DNA of 43,563 bases, from NCBI GenBank assembly GCA_030432875.1, contig JAUILP010000027.1, positions 1-43,563 on the forward strand, written 5' to 3'. A program made the translations under genes and the position numbers. The notes beneath the pieces are model-generated. The model saw only the letters and a program-made list of their open reading frames with translations. It was not told the DNA's origin and made no database searches. How positions within the stretch are numbered: position 1 is the first letter of the stretch; each line of letters starts with the position of its first letter. Shown piece after piece: positions 7,898 to 15,871 of this stretch. The stretch comes from Oligoflexia bacterium. Its GTDB lineage: Bacteria > Bdellovibrionota_B > Oligoflexia > Oligoflexales > JAGOVF01.

Positions 7898-8836
7898 ATG
7901 AGCAACATCGCAAATACTATTACTGAGTTGATTGGGGGAACCCCCTTAGTTAGGCTAAACCGCTTAGCGGTCGCGGCAGGTGCACAGGCAGAAATCCTTC
8001 TAAAACTCGAATTCTTCAATCCCGCAAGCAGCGTTAAGGACCGCATAGGGCTCAGTATGATTGAGAGTGCGGAGGCATCCGGCCAGATTAGTAAAGATAC
8101 CATTATATTGGAAGCCACTAGTGGCAACACGGGCATAGGCATTGCCTTTGTGTGCGCGGCAAAAGGATATCCCTGCGTTTTAGTCATGCCTGATACCATG
8201 AGCTTAGAAAGACGCAAACTCCTTCTTGCTTATGGAGCTGAACTTATACTAACCCCCGGCGCTCAGGGTATGAATGGAGCTATTGCTAAAGCAAATGAAC
8301 TTGCTGCTTCCGATACCCGTTATTTAATCCTTAGGCAATTTGACAATCCCGCGAACCCTGAAATTCATCGGCGTACGACGGCAGAAGAAATTTGGCGCGA
8401 CACGGATGGGAAGGTCGACATCTTAGTAAGCGGTGTCGGCACGGGCGGAACTATCACTGGGGTGAGCGAAATATTGAAGGCAAAAAATCCTAAATTTTTT
8501 ACTGTGGCTGTTGAACCCGCCGATTCACCGGTGCTGAGTGGTGGTAATCCAGGTCCGCATAAAATTCAAGGTATTGGTGCTGGATTTATTCCGAATGTAC
8601 TTAATACCAAAATAATTGATGAAATCGTTAAAGTCACAAATGAGAATGCGATGAGCATGGGAAGAAAAATAGCTCGTGAAGAAGGTATACTCGTGGGGAT
8701 TTCCTCCGGTGCTGCAATTTGGGCTGCGTTAGAGATTGCGCGGCAACCGGTTCATAAAGGTAAGCGCATCGTTGTGGTGATTCCTTCTTGTGGTGAACGC
8801 TACTTGAGTACCGCAATGTTTGCTGATCTAGCCTAG
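7898..8836 (+). CDS. cysK: Cysteine synthase A (O-acetylserine sulfhydrylase)
   Basis: A PLP enzyme that replaces the acetate of O-acetylserine by sulfide to form L-cysteine. At 312 residues it has normal length. Visible hallmarks are [11 protein letters not shown] near the N-terminus, the PLP-lysine motif [11 protein letters not shown] (K48), the substrate loop TSGNTGIG, the phosphate-binding glycine loop VGTGGTITG and the C-terminal SSGAAIWAA motif. The loop sequence fits CysK rather than CysM or cystathionine beta-synthase, and no regulatory CBS domains are attached. AAAGG stands 8 nt before the ATG. It is transcribed divergently from cysE, so synthesis and use of O-acetylserine can be controlled from one intergenic region. 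CysE and CysK commonly form a complex through the CysE C-terminal tail; that tail here does not end in isoleucine, so complex formation is uncertain. Confidence 0.96.
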   Translation: MSNIANTITELIGGTPLVRLNRLAVAAGAQAEILLKLEFFNPASSVKDRIGLSMIESAEASGQISKDTIILEATSGNTGIGIAFVCAAKGYPCVLVMPDTMSLERRKLLLAYGAELILTPGAQGMNGAIAKANELAASDTRYLILRQFDNPANPEIHRRTTAEEIWRDTDGKVDILVSGVGTGGTITGVSEILKAKNPKFFTVAVEPADSPVLSGGNPGPHKIQGIGAGFIPNVLNTKIIDEIVKVTNENAMSMGRKIAREEGILVGISSGAAIWAALEIARQPVHKGKRIVVVIPSCGERYLSTAMFADLA

Positions 8837-8863
8837 GCAGTCACAGTATTTGTGGGATACGGC

Positions 8864-10459
8864 TTAATTTTTTTCGCTTAAATCGATGTATTCTTCATAA
8901 GAAATGTCTTTATCAAAGGCAATGCCTTCCGGAGAAATTTCTAAAATTCGATTAGCAATTGTTTGAACAAACTGCTGGTCGTGGGAAGTAAATATCACGG
9001 TACCGCTGAACTGTATGATAGCATTATTGAGAACCGTGACGGACTCTAAATCAAGGTGATTTGTGGGTTCGTCGAGAATAAGCACGTTGGCATTCACAAG
9101 CATCATTCTGGCGAGCAAACAGCGGACTTTTTCACCTCCCGATAAGACCGAGGTTTTTTTAAGAGCCTCTTCACCAGAAAATAACATGCGCCCTAAATAC
9201 CCGCGGATAAAGCCTTCAGATTTGTCCGTGGAAAACTGGCGCAACCAATCTATGAGTGACAAGTCCTGAGCCGAAAAATAGTCTTTATTGTCCTTTGGAA
9301 AATAGGCGACGGAAGTCGTAACTCCCCAGGTGTACTGCCCAGTATCTGCTTTAATGTCATGGGTGATGATGCGTAGCAAAGCAGTGTTTGCCACTTCACT
9401 TGAACCCATAAGGGCAATTTTGTCACCCTTATTAACTGTAAATGAGATGTTTTTAAATATGGGCTTCTTATCTATAGTTAGGCTCAAGTCCTCAACGTCT
9501 AGAATGTTTTTTCCCGCTTCGCGCTCAGGTTTAAAATAAATAAATGGGTATTTGCGAGATGAGGGTTTAATATCTTCTAGCGTAAGTTTTTCTAGCTGTT
9601 TTTGCCGTGAAGTTGCCTGTCTTGATTTTGAGGCATTGGCGCTAAAGCGTGCTATAAAGGCTTCGAGTTCTTTGGCTTTTTCTTCTGTTTTTTTGTTGCG
9701 TTCCTGGGACAGCTTAAGAGCTAGCTGGCTTGAAGAGTACCAAAAATCATAGTTTCCTACATATAGGGTGAGTTTGCCAAAATCGATATCTACCATATGA
9801 GTGCAGACTTTGTTGAGAAAGTGGCGGTCATGGGATACGACAATGACTGTATTTTTAAATTCATAAAGAAAATTTTCTAACCAGCGAATCGCCTTAATAT
9901 CAAGATGATTTGTGGGCTCGTCAAGTAGTAAAACATCTGGCTGTCCAAATAATGACTGGGCTAGCAGGATTTTTAATTTTTCTGCGCCAGTAAGTTCCTT
10001 AAGTTTTTTGCTATGGAGTTCGTCTTTGATGCCGAGTCCCTTAAGCAGGGAAGCTGCTTCCGCTTCTGCTTCCCAACCATTTAGCTCGGCAAACTCGGTC
10101 TCAAGTTCTGAAGCCTTTATTCCGTCTGCATCGGAAAGATGATCCTGGGCATAAAGTTTATCCTTTTCTACCATAACATCATAAAGTCGCTTATGCCCCA
10201 TGATAACGGTGCCCAGGGCATCGATCTCATCATATTGAAAATGATCCTGCTTTAATATGGCAAGACGTTCTTTTGGACCCAAAATAACGGCCCCAGAGGT
10301 GGGGGTGATTTCTCCTGATAAAATTTTGAGAAAAGTGGTTTTACCTGCGCCGTTAGCGCCAATTAGCCCGTAGCAGTTTCCCGGAGAGAAGGAAATAGAG
10401 ACATCTTCAAATAATTTTCTTTCGCCAAATCGGAGGCTTATACTCGCTGTACTCAACAT
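8864..10459 (-). CDS. ybiT: ABC-F family ATPase, YbiT type
   Basis: Two fused ABC ATPase domains without membrane segments, joined by the P-site tRNA interaction linker (about 240-310, with the conserved segment FSANASKSRQATSRQKQLEKL). ABC-F proteins bind the ribosomal E site and modulate translation. The closest type is YbiT: the start MLSTASISLRFG, the LDTVIMGH-like segment and the SRFSANASKSRQATSR block all agree. NBD1 has an intact Walker A (GANGAGKTT) and Walker B (LLLDEPTNHLD) but its signature is LTGAEK. NBD2 has signature LSGGEK and Walker B LILDEPTNHLD, but its Walker A is GSSEVANTA, lacking the lysine. I choose the ATG at 10459 over a GTG two codons earlier because AAGG lies about 10 nt upstream and the alignment to YbiT starts there. 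It is convergent with cysK. Confidence 0.9.
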   Translation of the reverse strand: MLSTASISLRFGERKLFEDVSISFSPGNCYGLIGANGAGKTTFLKILSGEITPTSGAVILGPKERLAILKQDHFQYDEIDALGTVIMGHKRLYDVMVEKDKLYAQDHLSDADGIKASELETEFAELNGWEAEAEAASLLKGLGIKDELHSKKLKELTGAEKLKILLAQSLFGQPDVLLLDEPTNHLDIKAIRWLENFLYEFKNTVIVVSHDRHFLNKVCTHMVDIDFGKLTLYVGNYDFWYSSSQLALKLSQERNKKTEEKAKELEAFIARFSANASKSRQATSRQKQLEKLTLEDIKPSSRKYPFIYFKPEREAGKNILDVEDLSLTIDKKPIFKNISFTVNKGDKIALMGSSEVANTALLRIITHDIKADTGQYTWGVTTSVAYFPKDNKDYFSAQDLSLIDWLRQFSTDKSEGFIRGYLGRMLFSGEEALKKTSVLSGGEKVRCLLARMMLVNANVLILDEPTNHLDLESVTVLNNAIIQFSGTVIFTSHDQQFVQTIANRILEISPEGIAFDKDISYEEYIDLSEKN

Positions 10460-10617
10460 TAGCACTGTGCCTTTATACTAACGCATTTACGGAAAGCACG
10501 AACCATATCAATGAATGACATATGTATCAAGGATTTAAATATGCCTGCCCGTAGCATGTGCTTCTTGTGTAAAAGAGCAAAATCGATGGAGGGATAGCGC
10601 CAATATTTCATTTTAAA

Positions 10618-10647
10618 GTGTCTTTGGCTCTTTCCCACCAAAGACAC
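10618..10647. repeat. Perfect 10-bp inverted repeat
   Basis: GTGTCTTTGG (10618-10627) pairs with CCAAAGACAC (10638-10647) across a 10-nt loop. It lies about 100 bp beyond the cytochrome c stop codon and 160 bp upstream of ybiT, both on the minus strand. A modest TTTAAAA tract follows on the minus strand, so it may terminate the cytochrome transcript before ybiT. Confidence 0.5.
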
Positions 10648-10748
10648 CCCAATGAAAAGTTGTCTAATATATCAAGGAAAAAAACTGAAAATAAATCTCT
10701 CTAAGGGCTTATGCTCACGGTTGTGGCATTAGCGAGATGGGAGAAAGC

Positions 10749-11273
10749 TCACTTTTTTACGGGCTTAGTGTTAGCTTTTTTATCTTCTTTTTTGGCTGGG
10801 GTTGCTTCTTTTGCTGGTTTAACATCAGCTTTTGCTTTGTCACCTCCAGAACCCTCGTCATTCCTGCGGAAAAATTCTAAGATACTTCTGGCATCACTTT
10901 CTGAAACACTTTGAAAAGTCATCTGAACCATATTATAGGAACCAAAAAGGTCCATCGCCACAGGGTCCTTTTGCGTCATTTCGACGGGATTTAATATCAT
11001 ATTCATAATCCATTCGGGTTTACGGCGATGAGTTACTCCGAGCAAAGCGGGGCCAATATACCTATCAGGAATTTTATGGCACGCAGAACATTTCGTCTTG
11101 AAGAGTTTTTCACCACTATCAGCTAGAGCATTATCAATAGGTTTTAAGTCGAGGGTTTTGATGGGGCCAATACCCTTGCTTGGTGACATTGCTTCTTCTG
11201 CCTGAGCCGCAGATATAAATTGAGTTAGGCTGATTGAGATTAAAGAGATTTTTAAAAGATAACGAAGTTTCAT
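10749..11273 (-). CDS. c-type cytochrome, probable electron donor for NosZ
   Basis: The 174-residue periplasmic protein starts with a Sec signal peptide (basic start, hydrophobic 6-20, AQA/EE cleavage). One haem-binding motif CSACH is at C62, C65 and H66; GPALLGV after it and a methionine-containing MVQMTF segment supply the usual class I architecture with a Met axial ligand. The last 35 residues are a Lys/Pro/Ala-rich tail, probably unstructured. The ATG at 11273 is preceded by AGGAG at good distance, and the signal peptide begins there; 23 extra codons upstream would spoil it. The gene is divergent from nosZ. Clade II nos clusters often encode their own c-type cytochromes that pass electrons from the quinone pool to NosZ, so this is the likely role. 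The shared intergenic region carries FNR/DNR-like dyads. Confidence 0.87.
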   Translation of the reverse strand: MKLRYLLKISLISISLTQFISAAQAEEAMSPSKGIGPIKTLDLKPIDNALADSGEKLFKTKCSACHKIPDRYIGPALLGVTHRRKPEWIMNMILNPVEMTQKDPVAMDLFGSYNMVQMTFQSVSESDARSILEFFRRNDEGSGGDKAKADVKPAKEATPAKKEDKKANTKPVKK

Positions 11274-11387
11274 TGCGACACACTCCTGTTCGTTTTTTGC
11301 AAAAAATAAATTACTAATTTTTGCGTAGTTAATCTTGGCCATAATTGGCTTAGTGGTTAAGGTATATATATTTAAAAAAAACGCTAT

Positions 11388-11401
11388 ATGATTTCAATCG
11401 T
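11388..11401. promoter_or_regulatory. Imperfect FNR/DNR-like dyad, cytochrome side
   Basis: ATGAT-TTCA-ATCGT has the TGAT-N4-ATCA arrangement of FNR/CRP-family boxes with one mismatch. Its centre is about 121 bp upstream of the cytochrome c start codon, a reasonable position for control of that gene. Confidence 0.35.
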
Positions 11402-11448
11402 CCATAAAAATTGACCGAAATAGTCAACAATATATACGCTCCAAAAAT

Positions 11449-11462
11449 ATGATATAAATCAT
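11449..11462. promoter_or_regulatory. FNR/DNR-like dyad of the nosZ promoter
   Basis: ATGAT-ATAA-ATCAT is a perfect dyad with the TGAT-N4-ATCA core bound by FNR, NNR and DNR type regulators, which activate denitrification genes under low oxygen or nitric oxide. Its centre lies about 60-61 bp upstream of the predicted nosZ transcript start, the class I activator position. Confidence 0.55.
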
Positions 11463-11503
11463 AAAATATCAAAAATATTCTAGCACATCAAACGTATTTG
11501 TCC

Positions 11504-11509
11504 TATAAT
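11504..11509 (+). promoter_or_regulatory. -10 box of the nosZ promoter
   Basis: A perfect TATAAT stands 31 bp before the nosZ ATG. No good -35 hexamer is found 16-18 bp upstream, which fits a promoter that depends on an activator bound at the dyad at 11449-11462. The predicted transcript start is near 11516. Confidence 0.5.
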
Positions 11510-11540
11510 TCTTTACCTAATCAAAGAAGGAGTCGTTACA

Positions 11541-13496
11541 ATGAAAAAAGTTCCAAAAAAGCTTTCGTCACTAACTTATGTTATGAGTCTGGCGTTAGCG
11601 CTACAGTCTGCGAGTGGCGCTGCCGAGTCTCGCTTAGCGAGTAATGCTGCGCAAAAAGTCTATGTTGAGCCTGGTAAATATGATGAATTTTACGCTTTTC
11701 TATCTGGTGGATTTAGTGGTCAGGTATCTGTTTATGGTCTACCGTCTGGGCGCTTATTGCGGGTCGTTCCTGTTTTTTCTGTTAATCCCGAAAATGGCTG
11801 GGGCTATTCAGAAGAAACAAAACCCATGCTTGAAACATCGCATGGATTTCTTCCCTGGGATGACGCTCACCATCCTTGGCTTTCACAAACCAAAGGTATT
11901 GCCGATGGACGCTGGTTATTTATCAATGGCAACAATACACCTAGGGTAGCGCGCATTGATTTATCTACGTTTAAAACCATGGAAATCCTAGAGATTCCTA
12001 ATTCTGCCGGAAATCATGGCTCTCCTTTTGGCACCATGAATAGCGAGTATCTTGTTGCGTCAACACGCTTTTCTGTTCCGATCCCTCAGAAAGATACTTC
12101 CATTGAAGCCGCCAAATTTTCTGGATCAATCAGTTTCATTAAACTTGATAAAAATAGCGGCAATATGGAAATCGCCTTTCAACTACTTGTTCCAGGAATA
12201 TCCTACGATTTAGCTCATTGCGGTAAAGGGCCTTCGCATGGCTGGTGTTTCTTCACAAGCTATAACAGTGAAAAGGGTAAAACCCTTCTTGAAATCAATG
12301 CCTCTAAAAATGACAAAGATTTTATTGCCGCCGTCAATTGGCAGCAAGCCGAGAAATGTGTGGCATCTGGTAAATCTAAAGATATGAAGGCTAATTTTGC
12401 TCACAATGTCTATGATGACTCTACCCATTCAGCAACATCGACAAAATTAAAATCTGTCAAAACCCTTAGTTTAACTGATTGCCCTAACATGGTTTATTAT
12501 ATTCCTGTTGCAAAGTCTCCACATGGCTCAGATGTTGATCCTACCGGTCAGTATTTTGTTGCTGGGGGAAAATTAGCAGCGCAAGTCACCGCATATTCCT
12601 TTGATAAAATGCAAAAAGCAATTGCTGCTAAAAAAATTATTGGCGACTTTGAAGGTGTGCCTATTCTCGATTATGAATCAGTGATGGCAGGAGAAGTTAA
12701 GAAAATTTGTCTTGGACCACTTCATACTGAATTTGATGATACTGGGCATGCTTATACATCGTGTTTTGTGAGTTCAGAAGTAGTAAAATGGAAAGTGGGC
12801 ACTTGGGAAGTTGTTGACCGCATTCCTGCTTATTATTCCATTGGTCATCTTTTGGTTCCTGGTGGCAATACTATGAAGCCTTGGGGCAAATATCTAGTTG
12901 CTCTTAATAAAATCACTAAAGATCGTTATTTACCCACGGGGTTAGAACTGGCACAAGCCGCGCAGCTAATTGATCTTAATAGCAATAAAATGGAGCTTTT
13001 ACTAGATTTTCCCACAGTAGGTGAGCCCCACTATGCTCAAGCAATTCCCGCTGAGCTTGTAACTAAGCATCAAAAGAAAGTTTATCTCCTAGAAGAGAAC
13101 AAACACCCCTATTCGGTATCGAGTGAAGATGGTACAAAAGTTGTGCGTAAAGGAAATGATGTGCATGTCTACATTTCAACGATTCGCACGCATTTTTCTC
13201 CCGACAACATCGAGGGCGTTAGTGTTGGAGACACAGTTTATTTTCATGTCACAAATCTTGAGCAAGACTGGGACATTCCTCATGGATTTGCTGTTATTGG
13301 CAGCAATAATGCTGAATTACTCGTGATGCCAGGAGAAACACAAACATATAAATGGATACCTAAAGAACCTGGAGTCGTGCCATTCTATTGCACAGATTTC
13401 TGTTCGGCGCTTCATCAAGAAATGCAAGGATATATCAGAGTTTCCGCTAAGGGTGTTAAAACACCAATTAAGTTTGGTTTAGGTAAAACTCTTTAA
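11541..13496 (+). CDS. nosZ: Nitrous oxide reductase, clade II (Sec-dependent)
   Basis: Reduces N2O to N2 in the periplasm. The 651-residue product has an N-terminal beta-propeller with the CuZ cluster and a C-terminal cupredoxin domain with CuA. Visible CuZ ligands include DAHH (H110, H111) and histidines in GNHGSP, SPHGSD, GHAYTS, GHLLVPG and GEPHYAQ. CuA ligands are H581 in DIPHGF and the Cx3Cx3Hx2M motif with C617, C621, H625 and M628. The signal peptide (KKVPKKLSS followed by a hydrophobic core) has no twin arginine, so export is by Sec; this marks the clade II (atypical) NosZ found mainly in non-canonical denitrifiers and N2O respirers. AGAAGGAG lies upstream of the ATG. It is the first gene of the nos operon. 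Confidence 0.98.
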   Translation: MKKVPKKLSSLTYVMSLALALQSASGAAESRLASNAAQKVYVEPGKYDEFYAFLSGGFSGQVSVYGLPSGRLLRVVPVFSVNPENGWGYSEETKPMLETSHGFLPWDDAHHPWLSQTKGIADGRWLFINGNNTPRVARIDLSTFKTMEILEIPNSAGNHGSPFGTMNSEYLVASTRFSVPIPQKDTSIEAAKFSGSISFIKLDKNSGNMEIAFQLLVPGISYDLAHCGKGPSHGWCFFTSYNSEKGKTLLEINASKNDKDFIAAVNWQQAEKCVASGKSKDMKANFAHNVYDDSTHSATSTKLKSVKTLSLTDCPNMVYYIPVAKSPHGSDVDPTGQYFVAGGKLAAQVTAYSFDKMQKAIAAKKIIGDFEGVPILDYESVMAGEVKKICLGPLHTEFDDTGHAYTSCFVSSEVVKWKVGTWEVVDRIPAYYSIGHLLVPGGNTMKPWGKYLVALNKITKDRYLPTGLELAQAAQLIDLNSNKMELLLDFPTVGEPHYAQAIPAELVTKHQKKVYLLEENKHPYSVSSEDGTKVVRKGNDVHVYISTIRTHFSPDNIEGVSVGDTVYFHVTNLEQDWDIPHGFAVIGSNNAELLVMPGETQTYKWIPKEPGVVPFYCTDFCSALHQEMQGYIRVSAKGVKTPIKFGLGKTL

Positions 13497-13506
13497 TGCC
13501 TGAGTC

Positions 13507-13540
13507 GCAGTCTTCATGAAAAGGATGTCATGAAGACTGC
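13507..13540 (+). repeat. Strong hairpin between nosZ and the rest of the nos operon
   Basis: GCAGTCTTCATGA (13507-13519) is followed after 8 nt by its perfect complement TCATGAAGACTGC (13528-13540). No T-run follows, so it is more likely a 3' stabilising or partially terminating stem-loop that allows high nosZ message relative to the accessory genes. Confidence 0.7.
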
Positions 13541-13588
13541 TGCATATCTTGTGAAAGTATAAAAGAAACATAAAAACGGAGAAAAAAA

Positions 13589-14152
13589 ATGTCCCGAATA
13601 TCTCGTGTACTCGTTGTTATCGCTTCTGGACTGGTTGTTCTTATGTTTCTATTTCCCCTCTGGGAAATCGGCTTAATCGCCCCACAGTATCCAGAGGGTC
13701 TTTCTATGCAGATTTGGCTTTATAAAATAACAGGTGATCTTAAAACCATTAATATCCTCAATCACTATATTGGTATGATGCCTATAGAGCCTGAGGGTCT
13801 TGCTGAGCTAAGGTTGTTTCCCTATATCTTTGGAGGTTTAGCAATACTTGGGCCCCTCGTGGCTTTGATTAACAAAAGATGGGTTCTTCATGTGGCAACG
13901 GCGTGTGTATTTGCTACCGCGCTTCTATCCCTCGTTGATTTCTATCAATGGGAGTACCGCTATGGTCATGACCTTAGCGAGGATGCCCCCATGAAGTTTG
14001 AGGAAAGCTACGATCTTCCCCTTATTGGTACAAAACAAATAACTTCTGTTATGGCGAGCTCGTTTCCGGAGGAGGGTGGCTATGCCTTTATGGGAGTGGT
14101 ATTTCTTTATACGGCAAGTTCACTCTTAAATTTAAAAAAGAAGAGGAGGTAG
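13589..14152 (+). CDS. nos-cluster integral membrane protein (NosB-like position)
   Basis: The 187-residue protein has about four transmembrane segments (roughly residues 6-28, 78-96, 102-120 and 165-182). Between the first two lies a conserved-looking periplasmic loop containing APQYPEGL and NHYIGM. Proteins of this kind follow nosZ in clade II nos clusters; the position corresponds to nosB, a polytopic membrane protein of unknown role, but I cannot confirm orthology by sequence. The histidine and aromatic residues of the loop could handle copper or contact a quinol-oxidising partner, which is inference. It starts 92 bp after nosZ, beyond a stable hairpin, with a GGAG ribosome binding site, and its stop codon overlaps the ribosome binding region of nosL. 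Confidence 0.75.
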   Translation: MSRISRVLVVIASGLVVLMFLFPLWEIGLIAPQYPEGLSMQIWLYKITGDLKTINILNHYIGMMPIEPEGLAELRLFPYIFGGLAILGPLVALINKRWVLHVATACVFATALLSLVDFYQWEYRYGHDLSEDAPMKFEESYDLPLIGTKQITSVMASSFPEEGGYAFMGVVFLYTASSLLNLKKKRR

Positions 14153-14154
14153 CA

Positions 14155-14589
14155 ATTTTTAAAGTCACTACTTTTTTGATGCTATTTCTTGTCGTTGGCT
14201 TTAACGGTTGCCGCTGTCAAGACTCATTTGAGCCCATAAGTTATCACAAGGATGCTTGCCATCACTGTAAAATGCAGATAACCAATCATCGATTCGCTGG
14301 TGAAATCGTGATGAAAAAGGGAAAAACGTATAAATTTGACTCTCTCACGTGTATGCGGTCATTTTATCAGGAGAATTCGGGTGAGGTCGCTGATATTTAT
14401 GTGGGGGATTTTTATCACAAAGAACATCTGCTTTCGGCGCGTAAAGCATATTTCTATCTCGCGCATGATATGCGTAGTCCTATGGGGGCTGGCTATGTAG
14501 CAGTGTCCTCTGAGGAAGATTTGGAAAAAATAGTTAAGGAACATCCGGGAAAAGTTATAGACTGGAAAAAATTTCTCGAAGAAAAATAG
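14155..14589 (+). CDS. nosL: NosL copper chaperone lipoprotein
   Basis: NosL is a lipid-anchored periplasmic protein that binds Cu(I) and delivers it for CuZ assembly in NosZ. The conserved metal site is visible as C35-H-H-C38-K-M40; the YKFDSLTCMRSF segment and the C-terminal GAGYVAVSSEEDLEKI motif also match the family. No ATG or GTG gives a sensible signal peptide: from the ATG at 14179 the leader has no basic residue and only ten residues before the lipobox. If translation starts at ATT 14155, five bases after a perfect AGGAGG, the product begins (M)FKVTTFLMLFLVVGFNGC, an ideal lipoprotein signal with a lysine and C19 in the lipobox. I therefore place the start at this rare ATT codon. TTG at 14176 is the other option. 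Gene order and spacing indicate the same operon as nosZ. Confidence 0.85.
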   Translation: MFKVTTFLMLFLVVGFNGCRCQDSFEPISYHKDACHHCKMQITNHRFAGEIVMKKGKTYKFDSLTCMRSFYQENSGEVADIYVGDFYHKEHLLSARKAYFYLAHDMRSPMGAGYVAVSSEEDLEKIVKEHPGKVIDWKKFLEEK

Positions 14590-14608
14590 CAAACTTTAAC
14601 GGTACTTC

Positions 14609-15871
14609 ATGTTTTATTTGAATTTATTGCTGCAAGCTTCTACAACTTTTGCCCCGATCTCTGTTTGCAAAGCATCAGTCTGCACTTACTCGTCTCTTGC
14701 GGATGCGCTCGCTGCAGCAGAACCAAACGCGATTATTGTGGTTGATGGAGGTACCTACGCTGAAGGGCCTATTATTATCGATAAAACCATAAATCTTATT
14801 GGGAAAAACTCGCCTGTTATCGATGGGCAGTTTAAAGAAGATGTGATCTCAATAAAAGCACCAGATGTAAAAATTTCTGGCTTCACCATAAAAAACTCGG
14901 GAAAAAGCTACATAAAGGAATTTTCGGGAATTAAAGTTACCGAAGGATCTGAAAATTGCCTTATTGAAAACAATACGCTTAGCGATAATATTTACGGCAT
15001 ATACTTAGAAAAAAACAAATCTTGTACCATCCGCAACAATGATATAAGTGGCACGAGAACTTCTGACTCTGAGTCAGGAAATGGCATTCACGTTTGGGTG
15101 GGGAGGAATATTGATATTGATAATAATCATATCACCAATCACCGCGACGGAATTTATTTTGAATTTGTAGAAGAAAGCCAAATCACCCACAATAAATCGG
15201 TAAAAAATACTCGTTATGGCCTACATTTTATGAACTGTGATAACAATACCTTTGCAAGCAATATTTTTAGCAGAAACGAAGCTGGTGTCGCCGTAATGCT
15301 TTCCCGAAAAATTGAAATGATTGAAAATGATTTTTCTGAGAATATCGGGGGAGCGGCTTATGGTCTTCTTTTAAAAGATATTACCGACAGCGAGATAAGG
15401 TCGAATAACTTTAGAAGCAATACCTCTGGCGTATACATGGAAGGATCCAATAGGCTGGTCTTTACGGAAAATCTCTTTAGCTTTAACGGCCACGGTTTAC
15501 GGATAATGGGGAACTGCGACAATAATAAGTTTTATCACAACAATTTTATGGGCAATACTTTTGAAGTTGTTACCAATTCTTCGATGAGCAGCACTGACTA
15601 TAAAGGAAATTATTGGAGTAGCTACCAAGGGTATGATCTTAATCATGACGGTTTTGGTGATATTCCTTATTATCCGGTAGCGCTTTCTTCAGTGATTATT
15701 GAAAAAGTTGATTCATCCTTTATTCTAATTAAAAGTAATTTTTTTTCTCTTCTGGACTGGGCTGAGCAGGCATTTCCTGTTTTGATTCCCAAGAGCTTAA
15801 AAGATGATCAACCTAAAATGCAGCCAAATTCATTAAAGAAGGTAACGTACGAGTCTCATGATCGAAGTTAA
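14609..15871 (+). CDS. nosD: NosD, periplasmic copper-assembly protein
   Basis: NosD acts with the NosFY ABC transporter in maturation of the CuZ centre of NosZ, probably by handling sulfur or copper in the periplasm. The 420-residue product has a hydrophobic N-terminus with ASVCTYSSLADALAAA, followed by many short parallel beta-helix repeats of the carbohydrate-binding/hydrolase (CASH) kind, seen as recurring NN, GI and xxNxF patterns (for example ENNTLSDNIYGIYLEKN and TFASNIFSRNEAGVAV). The conserved terminal segments NNFMGN, YKGNYWSSY and DLNHDGFGD are characteristic of NosD. The signal sequence is short and the ribosome binding site is weak, so the start is less certain. Its last 14 bases overlap the nosF start, indicating translational coupling. 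Confidence 0.95.
   Translation: MFYLNLLLQASTTFAPISVCKASVCTYSSLADALAAAEPNAIIVVDGGTYAEGPIIIDKTINLIGKNSPVIDGQFKEDVISIKAPDVKISGFTIKNSGKSYIKEFSGIKVTEGSENCLIENNTLSDNIYGIYLEKNKSCTIRNNDISGTRTSDSESGNGIHVWVGRNIDIDNNHITNHRDGIYFEFVEESQITHNKSVKNTRYGLHFMNCDNNTFASNIFSRNEAGVAVMLSRKIEMIENDFSENIGGAAYGLLLKDITDSEIRSNNFRSNTSGVYMEGSNRLVFTENLFSFNGHGLRIMGNCDNNKFYHNNFMGNTFEVVTNSSMSSTDYKGNYWSSYQGYDLNHDGFGDIPYYPVALSSVIIEKVDSSFILIKSNFFSLLDWAEQAFPVLIPKSLKDDQPKMQPNSLKKVTYESHDRS

Noticed and set aside
10459..10647. 62-codon minus-strand frame upstream of ybiT
   Set aside because: It contains the perfect hairpin at 10618-10647 and has no ribosome binding site or family match.
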